Shown here: positions 1 through 9,779 of the stretch, in pieces
How positions within the stretch are numbered: position 1 is the first letter of the stretch
How the letters are laid out: each line of letters opens with the position of its first letter
Assembly (NCBI GenBank): GCA_037176885.1
Contig: JAWWNJ010000252.1
Location: 1-64,000, forward strand
Direction: 5' to 3'
Length of the DNA stretch: 64,000 nucleotides
Source: Favolaschia claudopus
Taxonomy: Eukaryota; Basidiomycota; Agaricomycetes; Agaricales; Mycenaceae
Translations under genes and position numbers: made by a program
The notes under the pieces: model-generated
Databases searched by the model: none
Told to the model about the DNA's origin: nothing
The model's input: the letters and a program-made list of their open reading frames with translations, nothing else

Positions 1-239
1 GCAAACGACCCTACCTCATACCTTGCATACTGCACTTAGAGACCTCCCATTGTATCATCAAGCTTTCTCCCGGCGCTTCCAAGTCAGAAGGGATGAAATA
101 GTGAGATTTTCCTTTTATGGTAATGCATTTAATTTCGCCGCAACTGTACTCCGCACCATAAACTTGTGTAAGTACTCGGAATAGTCCGGTTAACATCCTC
201 GCACAACCGGCCAAATTGTTAAAATAAGTCATAAACAGG
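1..239. other. No gene recognised
   Basis: Neither strand shows a credible gene. The small minus-strand reading frame here has no recognisable motif, and I treat it as chance. Confidence 0.5.
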
Positions 240-560
240 GGCTTGTCAGGTATTATCAGGCCTTATCAGAAGAAAGTGGCGCAAGATGTGGTTAACGTCA
301 TGATTCTACTGACCTTGGTCTGCGCTAAGGTCACTCGTTCGATTCCCGCTCCGGCCCGTCCTTGAAACGCAAGGACGGCGCCGCCCGGGGGGTGGACCAT
401 GGTGTTTTTGGTTTTTGGTGGTACCCGGCCTGATAAGGTATTATCAGGGGATAAGGTGCGTCAGCCTGATCAGGCCAATAGCTAATTTCTGGACCTTATC
501 AGCCCGCCGTCGACCTGATGGCCTGATTCAGCCTTATCAGGCCTGATTTGTACTGGTAAT
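240..560 (+). repeat. tRNA-like (SINE-type) core inside palindromic words
   Basis: A Pol III-like unit lies at about 275-357. It has an A-box-like AGTGGCGCAAGATGTGG at 275-291 and a canonical B box GTTCGATTCC at 337-346. On both sides the DNA repeats short near-palindromes built from CCTTATCAGGCCTGATAAGG (at 249-270, 429-470, 498-510 and 531-548). I cannot fold a full cloverleaf with a paired acceptor stem, so a tRNA-derived repeat fits better than a functional tRNA. A second locus with the same architecture but a different word lies at 56.06-56.74 kb. Confidence 0.55.
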
Positions 561-1796
561 TCAAATTGGATTTTTCCGACATTGCATCTATGATTCAATC
601 CTTTGAGGTCAAGTCGAACAGATGCCGGGTTATCTGCAGGCAAATTGTCAATTCCTTGCCTTGGCCTTTGCTTGGCCTAGTTGTATGTAAGGAGGGCAGG
701 CTAATGCCGTAAAGTGCGGAGTTGGAAATTATTCCCACACACCTTTCTCCTTGTTTCCCAACAGTCCAGCGCATTGAAGCGCAGTATTGGTCTCTATGTA
801 TCTTGTATAGCGCCGCCAAATATATTTGGAACTTGAAATTATTTTATTTTATTCAGAGAAACGAGATACAGTGGCGATGGAAAGATCTGCACGCGATGTT
901 TCTCGTGCGTTTCTGAGCCGAATGACCCCAAATAAAATGTAGCCATCGAAATTGAACTTTTTCAAGATTTTTGGGATATCATACCTTGGCTATTCGCCTG
1001 GTGCAGAATGAATTTATTCGTGATTTTCCGGAAAATCAGATTCACCGATTGATTTCCGGGGTTCAATCAGTCATACCTACACAAAAGACATTGCAGATTG
1101 ACCACTTAGTTCAATGAGATCGGTGGTCTTTTAAGCTCGAAATTCCACTGAAAAGTTGGCCATTGTTGGTGCATTCCCAAGAAAAAAGGCAAAAAAATGG
1201 CAAAAATGCCCAACTTCGTCCGAAGGGGCAGACTGCCCGAAAAGACATAAACCCCAGCCGATGAATTTCAAGCACCGATCGGTTCGGCTCGGCTTCGCTT
1301 ACGCTGGTTACCAGCTCGTCTGGCCTATAGGGCCTAGGGATGTCATGAGAGTCTAGTCACGAGACTAAGATCCGACTTGCATTTCCGCCGACTCTCTCTT
1401 GCCTCTCGAAATGTCCCTTGCGATCCTAGATGGCGCGGGCAAGGGCGCAGACACATCACGCAATGCGACGAACTTCCCCGGCAAGGGACCCGCCGGCGGG
1501 CTACCCACCCAAGGCACGGCAGTGGAGTTATCCCAGGGCAAGTGAACGAAGTGAAAGAATCCATTTCGCTGACATCTAAACGACGATCTCCTTCCAGTCT
1601 TTCTATATCACCCCTACATCGGGAACCATATCCTCGCACCCGAGTATCTCCCAGGCCATTTGACCGACTTTCACCTGCTTACTCCTCAGCAACACCAAAT
1701 GTATCTTCCATATCACGCGTTCCAGCAGTACCCCGCACCACATCCGGATAGTGACCGCAGCGCACACCAATATCCGAATTAGGCCCTCCGTACCAG
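561..1796. other. No gene recognised; probable 5' flank of the Zn2Cys6 gene
   Basis: No supported gene. The last 60-100 bases before 1797 also align to the flank of the partial copy at 23.13-23.2 kb, so at least this part of the upstream region was duplicated with the exon. A 124-codon plus-strand frame at 1377-1751 has no recognisable domain. Confidence 0.5.
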
Positions 1797-2188
1797 ATGA
1801 CAACGTTAAACCCCGTTTCTCCCCAGCTATCTGACACCACGACCTCAGACTTTCATGGTATTACAGATAACATGAAGCCTAGTGGTGGCAAGGCTCTCGT
1901 TAAGTCTAAAACACCCAACATCAGCACGCGCAAAAGGGTTCGAAGGGCATGTGACTCGTGTAGGATCAGGAGGACGCGCTGCGACGAGAGGGTCGAAGGC
2001 AATGTAAAGCTTCCCAAGTGTCGAAGTTGCGTGCTGCACTCGGTCGAATGCGCCTTTGTCCTACCCATCACAGAGACCCGCCCCAAAAAATCGAAATCAT
2101 CCAATCGGCCAGGGCCCTCTACAGAGGAAAAGGACGGGAGAAATTTTGCGCCGCCCTCACTGCATCCGGTTCAAGAAAATATGTCTTT
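1797..2188 (+). CDS. Zn(II)2Cys6 transcription factor, first exon
   Basis: Encodes the DNA-binding N-terminus of a fungal zinc-cluster regulator. The six cysteines fall at residues 52, 55, 62, 75, 78 and 85, spacing CX2CX6CX12CX2CX6C, with the usual basic run between them (RIRRTR). In this family the cluster binds two zinc ions and contacts CGG half-sites in promoters. The ATG at 1797 is the first in frame. The reading frame stops just after a GTGAGT donor at 2189, and the copy at 23.4 kb keeps the same donor, so the exon probably ends at 2188. No middle-homology domain follows in the next kilobase. The gene may therefore be truncated. A fungal-type regulator C-terminus occurs at 57.2-58.4 kb, but nothing links the two. 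Confidence 0.75.
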
Positions 2189-2192
2189 GTGA

Positions 2193-2838
2193 GTGAATTG
2201 AAACGCACTTATCAAACATGGTGTCTTAAGCTATCAAAAGAACGGGATAAATCATCCGTGAGCGCGCAAGTCTACCCACAAGATTAGGAAGACCAAGTGA
2301 CAGTGACCACTGACCAGGTGGAACCAGGTGGACAATTAGGTACATAGAAGTTGATGTGCGCATGTGCTTCTGCCGTAACGCCCTTTTAAACCACGAGTTC
2401 AATTGAGTTTAGCTACCTCAGAATTTGATGGAAAATACATTGTGAAGAGGATAAGTTAAGTACATTAGAGCAGTGCTGGTTGAGTATCCAGTTGGAAAAT
2501 GCGGTGAAGCTCGATGCAGTCCCTGACTTCCGGGTTCCCTGCCCGGAAACTTGCCCCATGGGGGTCTGCAGTGGGTCTGCGCAAGTCGCTGAAAAAAAAG
2601 TTTCGACCCCCGGTGCGGATTTTGCAGATCGGTATACCCTTGATTTGAGCAGTGTTCTCCCCAAACTCCTACTTTTACGTGATCATCGTGGAGACCGAAC
2701 TCGAAAAATCGGTCATTTCGTGGGCTTTACAAGCTTTAGCACCCGCTGTTTGCCCGCTGTAGGAAGGGACGCGAAGAGGGGTTTTACCTTTGATTCCCCT
2801 CTATATTGTATAAACTAACTATTTACGTAATCCAATAT
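2193..2838. other. No gene recognised
   Basis: Expected position of the second Zn2Cys6 exon, but no coherent continuation is visible. A 112-codon plus-strand frame (2480-2818) has no recognisable motif. Confidence 0.45.
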
Positions 2839-3240
2839 CTACAATATCGTTAGTATATAAGTTATCGGTGTTTGCAGGTTTGATAGAGCCTTGATACGCT
2901 GGCTTGATGTAGATCGCGAGAGTGCCACATACAGTTGACCGTGAGCAAACACATCAGCACGAAGGTCAATTCCAATATAATCAACCGATTGACCCTGTGA
3001 TTTATTTATTGTCGTAGAAATGCAAGCCGTGCAGGGAGTTCCAACTGCCTTCGCTTCATGGACACCCCAACTTGCTCTATTGCTGGAGTAATAGATATGC
3101 GAGGAATAAAGGCCTTTTTCCCCGCATGTTTACCACCAATTAACCTGTTCTCCAAAACATGAGGAGCAGCTCCGGTCAGAATACCGCGAGAGCCATTACA
3201 AAGACCATTCCGAAGATCAAGATTACGTAGAATCATAATA
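2839..3240 (-). pseudogene. Pif1/Helitron-type helicase, C-terminal remnant
   Basis: Minus-strand translation gives MILRNLDLRNGLCNGSRG, then [11 protein letters not shown], then [12 protein letters not shown], and after a one-base frameshift near 3017 [17 protein letters not shown] and [10 protein letters not shown], ending at a TAG at 2839. This is the C-terminal superfamily-1 helicase block (motifs V and VI) of Pif1-like helicases, which in fungal genomes is most often the helicase half of Helitron Rep-helicase proteins. Only about 130 residues remain; the replication-initiator and Walker regions are absent. I did not find the Helitron 3' hairpin and CTRR end with confidence. Confidence 0.75.
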
Positions 3241-3288
3241 CTTACTTAGGACATTCCACTAAGGTCCTGTTTATAATTCTCAGAGCAA

Positions 3289-3660
3289 TTATAAACGGTT
3301 TTTTAAGTTTTGTTTGTAAACAGTGTACTCGTTCATCTTGTAGCGGGTGCAGAACTCGTCGAGCGAGATTTCCCTCGGGAGTTCGATCGATTCCGGGTGA
3401 GCAGGTGCCGCGGGAGGGGGCGGAGGGGCGTGGGCGTGTGAGGGGGGATAAGCTCCGTACGGAGGAGGCGGTGGAGGAGGGTACTGGTGGGCGTAAAATG
3501 CAGGGTGAGGGGGGAAAGCGTATGGTGCATGACCACCACCCATCAGCGCCTGCAACAGAAGTTGTACAGTCTCATTTCCCGCGGGCTGAGTAGGAGTTTG
3601 AGGTACGGCAGCGGCGGCAACAGGGAGAGCATTATGAACGCGGAGTGTCTGGTCCTTTTT
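3289..3660 (-). CDS. Proline/histidine-rich protein with short helical C-terminus (fragment)
   Basis: One minus-strand exon, open through about 3289-3660. It has an alanine/glutamine-rich start (LPVAAAAVPQTPTQPAGNE), a Pro/Tyr/His-rich middle (PPPPPPPYGAYPPSHAHAPP) and an acidic helical end (REISLDEFCTRYKMNE). Short proline-rich proteins ending in such a helix are frequent in Agaricomycete repeats. No function can be assigned, and the 5' exons were not resolved. Confidence 0.35.
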   Translation of the reverse strand, partial: KKDQTLRVHNALPVAAAAVPQTPTQPAGNETVQLLLQALMGGGHAPYAFPPHPAFYAHQYPPPPPPPYGAYPPSHAHAPPPPPAAPAHPESIELPREISLDEFCTRYKMNEYTVYKQNLKNRL

Positions 3661-3789
3661 GAAGTGTGTCGATACCGGACAATGGTCGATATCGGCGTTG
3701 CCTTTCGCCTGGAGCGCTTCTCATACAGCAATATGTTCACTAATAAACGAGACGTACCGTAGCAACTGCCCAAACACGGAGCTTGGCAT

Positions 3790-5420
3790 CGTCTGAATGA
3801 AAGTAACCAGTCTCATTTCGAAAGATTCGCTTGCCGGGGAACGCAGGGTTATTGTCGATGGGATAGTGCTATTTCAATTGTTCGAAGAACGGATCCGATG
3901 CAAGGATATCGTTAGAATACATCCACCGCAAACATATCCTCGCCCCAGAGCCCCATATCTTCCCAGACAGCCAACCCTATCCGTATCCACCACCGCCACC
4001 GTCGACGACGACGAAGCTGATGCCGGCGATATCACAGGACTACCACTCCTGAGCACACCTCCACCCGCACCTTCAACACTAACGAGTGCGATACTCTCGC
4101 CCTGCTGAGACGCCAGAAGGCTATTGCGATTGGCGTCAGATGCATGGCCCGCCCGAGTACACTTCGGCACAGCAGAGATAATGTTGATTGACGATCGTCG
4201 GTGCAAGGTTTTCGTGTGCGCCACGGCCGTGGAAGAGAAGGCGCGGGTGGAGGGGTGTGAGAGACAAGGAAAGTCGGTGTTGTCATTGTTCTTATCGTGG
4301 GTGCGCGAGTGTTTCTGAGAGTCAGCGTGTACAGGAGACAAAAGATCCACCTCCACCGTCATCACATTCCCATTCCCCTTCTCCCCACCTACAATCGCTC
4401 GCTCAACCCTCCTTCAGCACCCCTGCGCCCGCCGTCGGCTGCATACCGACATTCTCCCGCCCATAATCCTCCTTCTGATCATCCTCTCGCTCTCGCCCAG
4501 GCATCCCCGTCGCCATCTAGCTCCTCCCGCTCCTTTTCCCTCGTCCTGATAGTAGATTCATACTTCCCGCCAACAACGCCGCGAAATCGATCAGCGGCTT
4601 TGGTTTCGGCTTGGATTCTGCGTTCGACACGAGCCTGACCTTTGACCCCGCCCTACTCGTCGTCGGGAGGAAAGTCGTCAGTGGAGTGTTATCTGTGTCA
4701 GAATCCATGTCTTCGTTATCGGGGGCGGGAAGTTGTTGGTGTGAACGAGGCACGGGGCAGGGGGTGAGGATGAGGAGAAGACGAGGAAGAGAGCCAGAGG
4801 TGGCATTAGAGTGGAATTGAAGGTCCGGTGAAGTTGAAAACCTGTGGAGCCGACAATGAGTTAGTATAAAGCAAGTTAACGCATATGGGGCAGAATGGTA
4901 GAGAGAGATGAACAGCGAGCGGGAAAGCACTTGAGCAAGTCGAAATAAACTGTGGCAGGCTTGAATCGCTCAATGTCCACAATGAAAGACAAAGAAATTG
5001 ATTGAGAATGTAACTCACCGGGAAATACATTCGACCCCGGGGCCCAATCGTCCTCAGTCCTCCTCCTCCCCTAAACTCCGCCGCCGCCACCGCCTCCCGA
5101 AACTCGCCGCGCTAAGGCAACTACTTGCGTGTCTTCCTTGCGATTATTCCGATTGGCATTCATCGTCGTTACCAACACTTCCACCTCTCACCCTTCCCTT
5201 CTGCGTTCTTTGTCAAGAAGTAGCCTCCGTCCAGGACGCGAACTACCTCCCACTCGACAGGGGCAACAGAAATATTCGGTATTACTGTTGAGAGACGAGG
5301 GCAGAGAGCCGAGGAGCTGTTCTGAGCTAATAGGGTTACATGCGAGTTCTGAATTCGTTGCCGCTGGTGACGAAGAGGGTGCGGATGTGGGTACGAGAGG
5401 CGAAGTCTGAATGGCATTGG
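3790..5420 (-). other. Coding-like remnants of a multi-exon minus-strand gene
   Basis: Several minus-strand stretches read like exons. One (5020-5110) ends RGRMYFP before a GTGAGT donor. The next (4517-4840) follows a CAG acceptor and contains DMDSDTDNTPLTTFLPTTS and LIDFAALLAGS. Another lies at 3874-4365. Frames do not join cleanly and no domain is recognised. Opposite-strand frames are Pro/Ser/Arg-rich, as expected for antisense of such exons. A decayed host gene is the likeliest reading. Confidence 0.3.
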
Positions 5421-5494
5421 TGTCTAAACAGATAAATTGGCAAAATGGATTTGAGTTTCTCGAACCAGGATGAGACGAAGGAGGAGATTAAACA

Positions 5495-6055
5495 GACGCG
5501 GGGAAGTGTCACAGTGTGACCGTGACTTCCCACGGCTTCCCCGCGTCGATTTTTATGATCAATGCTTGACTGGGGGGGACGTTGTTCCCCCCAGACCCCC
5601 CTCCTTTTGCCTGACGGCTTGTAATCACCTCTGTATTTATTTTGAGCGTATATTATCTCATTTCTGTCACAAATTTACCCAACTTTCAGTAGAATAGCCG
5701 TGAATAATAGATAGTTTGGGGAACTTTTGCGGGCGCCGGCCCGGACGGCTGGGGTTTTCCACCCCAGACCCCGACCGCTGCGCGGGGCTGCGCTCGCCGC
5801 GGGGCCCACTGCGTGGTCCTAACCGCTCGCCGCGGAGGCCCACTGCGTGGTGCTCTTGCTCGCCGCTGGGCCCACTGCGTGGTGCTGCCGCTCGCCGCGG
5901 GGGCCCGCTGCGCGGAGCCTGTATATTACCATAGTAGTTTATAGCATTTTACATGCATAGAGGTAGGTTTTACAGGTATATTGTCGCGTTCCCCGCCGTT
6001 TTAGTTGGTCGTGGGAAAGTCTTGTGACTGTGACATCGTGACTGATCCCCGCGTC
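5495..6055. mobile_element. Non-autonomous inverted-repeat element with internal minisatellite
   Basis: The ends are imperfect inverted repeats. The left arm (5495-5540) runs GACGCGGGGA, GTCACAGTGTGACC, then CTTCCCACGG. The reverse complement of the right arm (6010-6055) runs GACGCGGGGATCAGTCACG, GTCACAGTCAC, then CTTTCCCACG. No coding region is credible inside. The GTCAC words resemble those in the arrays at 30.06, 32.9 and 35.9 kb, but a family link is only an inference. No target duplication is obvious. Confidence 0.5.
5780..5920 (+). repeat. GC-rich minisatellite, about 5 units of ~30 bp
   Basis: The unit is roughly CTCGCCGCGGGGCCCACTGC followed by GTGGT and a variable 5-7 bases. It is repeated about five times with small changes, inside the 5495-6055 element. 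It is preceded by a self-complementary stretch (CTGGGGTTTTCCACCCCAG). Confidence 0.7.
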
Positions 6056-6330
6056 AGTTTAAATTCCAACGAAGGAATGTGAAGAACAATTGAAATACCT
6101 TTGAAGAGTCTCCGAGGGTGACCTTAAACCCCGGGCAACACCATCACTGAACATGGAAGAGTATTCAGAATGGTTGACACAACGTCCCGCTGGAGTAGCG
6201 CCGGATTGAGGAATGATACATTCTCGGAAACTAAAGTCCGCGTGGTCCACAACATGAACAACGAGTTTACCGAAGACAAACGAGTAGGTATGTACGGGTG
6301 GTTATCCATACAGAAGACACTACACGATAG

Positions 6331-6535
6331 GACCGATGATAATCGGTAAAAAGGCCTGATTTTCTGGGAGACGGACAAAAAATAAATTCCCACGCTTTCT
6401 GAGGCAGCAAAAAACGCAGTTTTGCCAGTGCGAACATTTTCAATATTTTTTGTGTAAAAATTTTACCCGCAAAAAGTCAGGACTCCTGCCAAAAAAAAAA
6501 AATCAGGCCTTACTACCGATTATCGTCGGTCCTTA
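6331..6535. mobile_element. MITE-like hairpin element
   Basis: The inverted arms are about 34 bp: left at 6332-6365 starting GGACCGATGATAATCGG and ending GCCTGATTTT, right at 6500-6533 with the reverse complement. About 135 bp of AT-rich DNA without coding capacity separates them. The target duplication is unclear. Confidence 0.55.
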
Positions 6536-6539
6536 CACG

Positions 6540-7449
6540 ATGCCATCGGAGCACACACCATTCCAGGGGGTCGATGACTACAAGACGCTGACTACTATTG
6601 GACTGGCCGACCGTTTGAATGGCGGGACTGCTGGTTAAAACCCGTAGGACCTGGAGAGAGTTCTCCCTCCGCAGGTATAAATCCCCAGTATCCACCAGTT
6701 TATAGTAGTTGTTTTGCAGCGTGCATGCACACCATCCCAATTCGAGAGAAATAGGCCCAAGGGCTTTTGGGAACATCAATCAAGCCTTGATGCATAGGCA
6801 TTGAAACCATTGAGATCGGAGGAATTTGTGACTTGATAGGTTTGCGAACATAAAACATTAAAGTGAATTTTAAACTACTTGACATTTGCGGACCCAATCT
6901 AGCGACGGAACGGTTTTGTATTGTTCGACGTAGTCTTGCGATGGGAGGTAGTATTTCCACGCCCAGCCGCGGTGTTGGACACACGTTGGCCTCCACTTGT
7001 GCCTTTATTCCCCGCATGCCGACAAACTTCATTTTGATTGGGGGAGCTTGCTCCCCCTTTTATCAGAGCCGTCACCGAAAAGCAATAAGCTGTGCAGAGA
7101 GCGTTTTGATGTGATCAATACAGGCGTGATATATTGCAGCTCCGAGTGATGCGTGGCTTGCCCGCCTGATCCTTCAGTGATCCTATTTGACCCAGAGTGA
7201 TGGAGGCATTGTTGCGCCTGATCTTGCCTGCGGAATCAACGCGAGATTTAACAGGTATTGCAGTATACACCGTATAATACTGTATGATACTTCGATACCA
7301 AATTTAGAGGCCCATCCAAATGTAATATATGGTTTCAGGGTGAAGTTACATGCCTTTGGCTGAGAAATTTCATGATCAGTTGCAAACTGAAAACTCGGAA
7401 TTGAGACTCTGATATTTGGATACACAGCTCATCGGCTCAACAGCCAATT
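6540..7449. other. No gene recognised
   Basis: No supported gene, RNA or element on either strand. Confidence 0.5.
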
Positions 7450-7451
7450 TA

Positions 7452-8335
7452 CTCGGTGTCCACAAAAGTAACCGGAAATTCGCTTATTGCTTGCCAAATT
7501 TGTAGTATTTTCGGAAGCAAACTAGATAGGTGTAATCCTTGCTTTATTTTGGTCACATATCATACATATCATGTGTAAAGCTGCTCAGGAGAGACCGTTG
7601 TAGAGGGACAAATCTATCAGCTGTATTTTGATGGTGATCAACAAAGTCAGTGCAACACAGCTTGTTCTGGGAGGAAAATTATGGTTTTGATTTTGCAAGA
7701 CTCTTCAGCATGGGGTCCTTTTGTGGGGACGAACACTCAATGTTGAAAAGAAACTCTGTACAGTTGATATCTGTAGCGTTTATTTTGACTGTCTCAGTCT
7801 GTCACTTTCAACCGAGCGTCAGACAGTTATTTGGGGTGTTTTAAGCAACAATTCAATCAGTTCTGGTGTTGTTCCACCTAATAATGAACACTGATTGTGT
7901 TTAAGAGGCCTATTGCTATTGCTGCTGTCTTCAAACTTGCATAAATGTGAGTGCAAAACTGAAATTTAAGCAAAAGGTTGAAAATTCTGGTTTCCACAAT
8001 TCTGGTCCAATAGTGCATCATTTGGAATGGTTCAAAGGGCTTGAAAGATACCAATAGAGCGCTAATGTAGCATGCATTGTGCAAAAATGGTCAACCATGC
8101 TTATTTGAGCAAACAGCAACCAATTTCTTGCACAACGTTGACAACTTGGCATTGCCAAACAATAACATCATGAATTCAACTAGCTCTAGAGTGATGTAAA
8201 AAGAGAAGATCTCCAAGAAACTTAGGGAATGATCTACTCACATTGAAAGGTATGCAGCCAGGTGCGGAAACCGTGGGAAACTCACGTGATCGCGTCGAAA
8301 TATCGGCATTTCCGGTTACTTTTGTGGACACCGAG
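7452..8335. mobile_element. Tc1/mariner-type non-autonomous element (884 bp)
   Basis: Inverted termini CTCGGTGTCCACAAAAGTAA (continuing CCGGAAAT) at both ends, flanked by TA at 7450-7451 and 8336-8337, the target duplication of Tc1/mariner elements. The interior encodes nothing recognisable. A diverged relative lies at 51963-52844, and a lone right-end-like sequence occurs at about 59262-59286. Confidence 0.7.
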
Positions 8336-8424
8336 TATATTGCGACAGATGGCAGGTCAGGTTCTTTGAAGAGGAGATTTTTGATACTCAGAATACATTG
8401 AATACAGGGAAAAATGCGAAATTA

Positions 8425-9760
8425 TTATACTCGAAAAAAAAAAAATTCACCTGCGGCGCCGGCATTGTACGTAAAGTGCAGGCCGATTTCATCGTCTCTG
8501 CGCCGGCCGCCAACAATTTGCGCAAGATCCCCCCACTGTAGGCCAGGAACTGGCATACAAAGCATATTAAATTTGTATCCCTCCACACTATGGTCACCCC
8601 ATGCGCGCACCAGCGCAGTCGCAACACCGGAGGGGAGGCCCGAGATGCGAAGCACATCATCCTTGCGCTCGATCTCGAATGCACCGAGGGCCGGGTGTTG
8701 GGGGAGTGCGGTGGCGAGGTGGAGCTCAAAGACTGACCGTGCTGACAGGTGATCAGTAAGATCCCGGGAAACTGGACCGAAATCAATATCCCCGCTGTCA
8801 GCTGTTGCGGGCCGGGAGCGCTTGAAGCCGGGTTGTGGAGAGCGAGAGCGGGGGCGAGAAGAGGACAGAGCACGACGCGGCAGCGGAGATACTCGTCGAG
8901 TCGGGCTGGGGACACGCGGGGGAAGGGGTGGCGGGATCACGGCGAGCTCGAGGCGAGCTAACGCAGCTTTGATCTGGTCAACGTCGGCCCGAATACCCGC
9001 CATCTTCTCGTCGTAATCGCGCTTGTCTCTGCGCTGATTCTTGTAGTCAGACTCGACGCGTTCCGCGAGCTCTTGACGCTCCTTCCTCGCCTTCGCGAAC
9101 TGCTCTTGTGTTGCGTCACGGAGGTGTGACAGTGCGAATGGCACATCGAGTTTGTCAATCAGGTCGCTGAGCGAGCGCTCATGCGCGTCGGTGACGTCAG
9201 AAACATTGCTGAGTTTGAGTTCGACCTCCTCGAGACGGCCGACAAGCTCGTCTTCGAGCTCGGGGGCACCCACAGATGAAGGGTTGGGAGCGGTGTGGGA
9301 TGCTCTACCGTGTCTCGGGGGTCGTCTGAGCGGGGGTTATGAGCCAGAACGCGCTGTTGAGTTTCCAGGTTATCTAGCCGACGTGACACCGATTCGACGC
9401 GTGTGTCAATCGTGCCAACAACGTCGGCTAGAATACGGAGGTTTTTTCCGTGCGAGCTGCCATTTTGTCCGCGGGGGGAGGCTCGAGGTGAAAGTGCTCG
9501 AATGTGTTGACGATTCGAGTAGGTCGGCTAGCGCTGGCGCCATACGGGATGATAGCAGGTGCCGTGGATGTACGAGTGATAGAACGCGTATTGGAGGGAC
9601 GTCCAAGAAGCGAAGCCTTCAGCCCATCGGCAAGTGGCGTGGGAGCGAGACGGTTCGGGTTGTCGTCTTTACCAAGATGGCCGGGAATCTCAGAAAGAGG
9701 GGTCTGCTCCTCCAGGGAGCGGGCAGGAGAACGAGGGGACGTCTGCGTCGTCGCGGACAT
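8425..9760 (-). pseudogene. Coiled-coil protein of unknown function, two frameshifts
   Basis: Reading minus from the ATG at 9760, the frame begins MSATTQTSPRSPARS and reaches PADKMAARTEK at about 9452. It then needs a shift in an A-run to continue as LRILADVVGTIDTRVESVS, and a second shift near 9272 to enter the 282-codon frame starting APELEDELVGRLEEVELKL. That part is a long coiled coil with heptads, then a Pro/Arg/Ser linker and a folded C-terminus (ALGAFEIERKDDVLRISGLP). A 13-base T-run at the 3' end probably disturbs the last codons. The layout resembles ORF1-type proteins of non-LTR elements, but no RNA-binding motif or neighbouring polymerase is seen. Confidence 0.55.
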
Positions 9761-9779
9761 GGGGGGAGAGAGAGATCTC

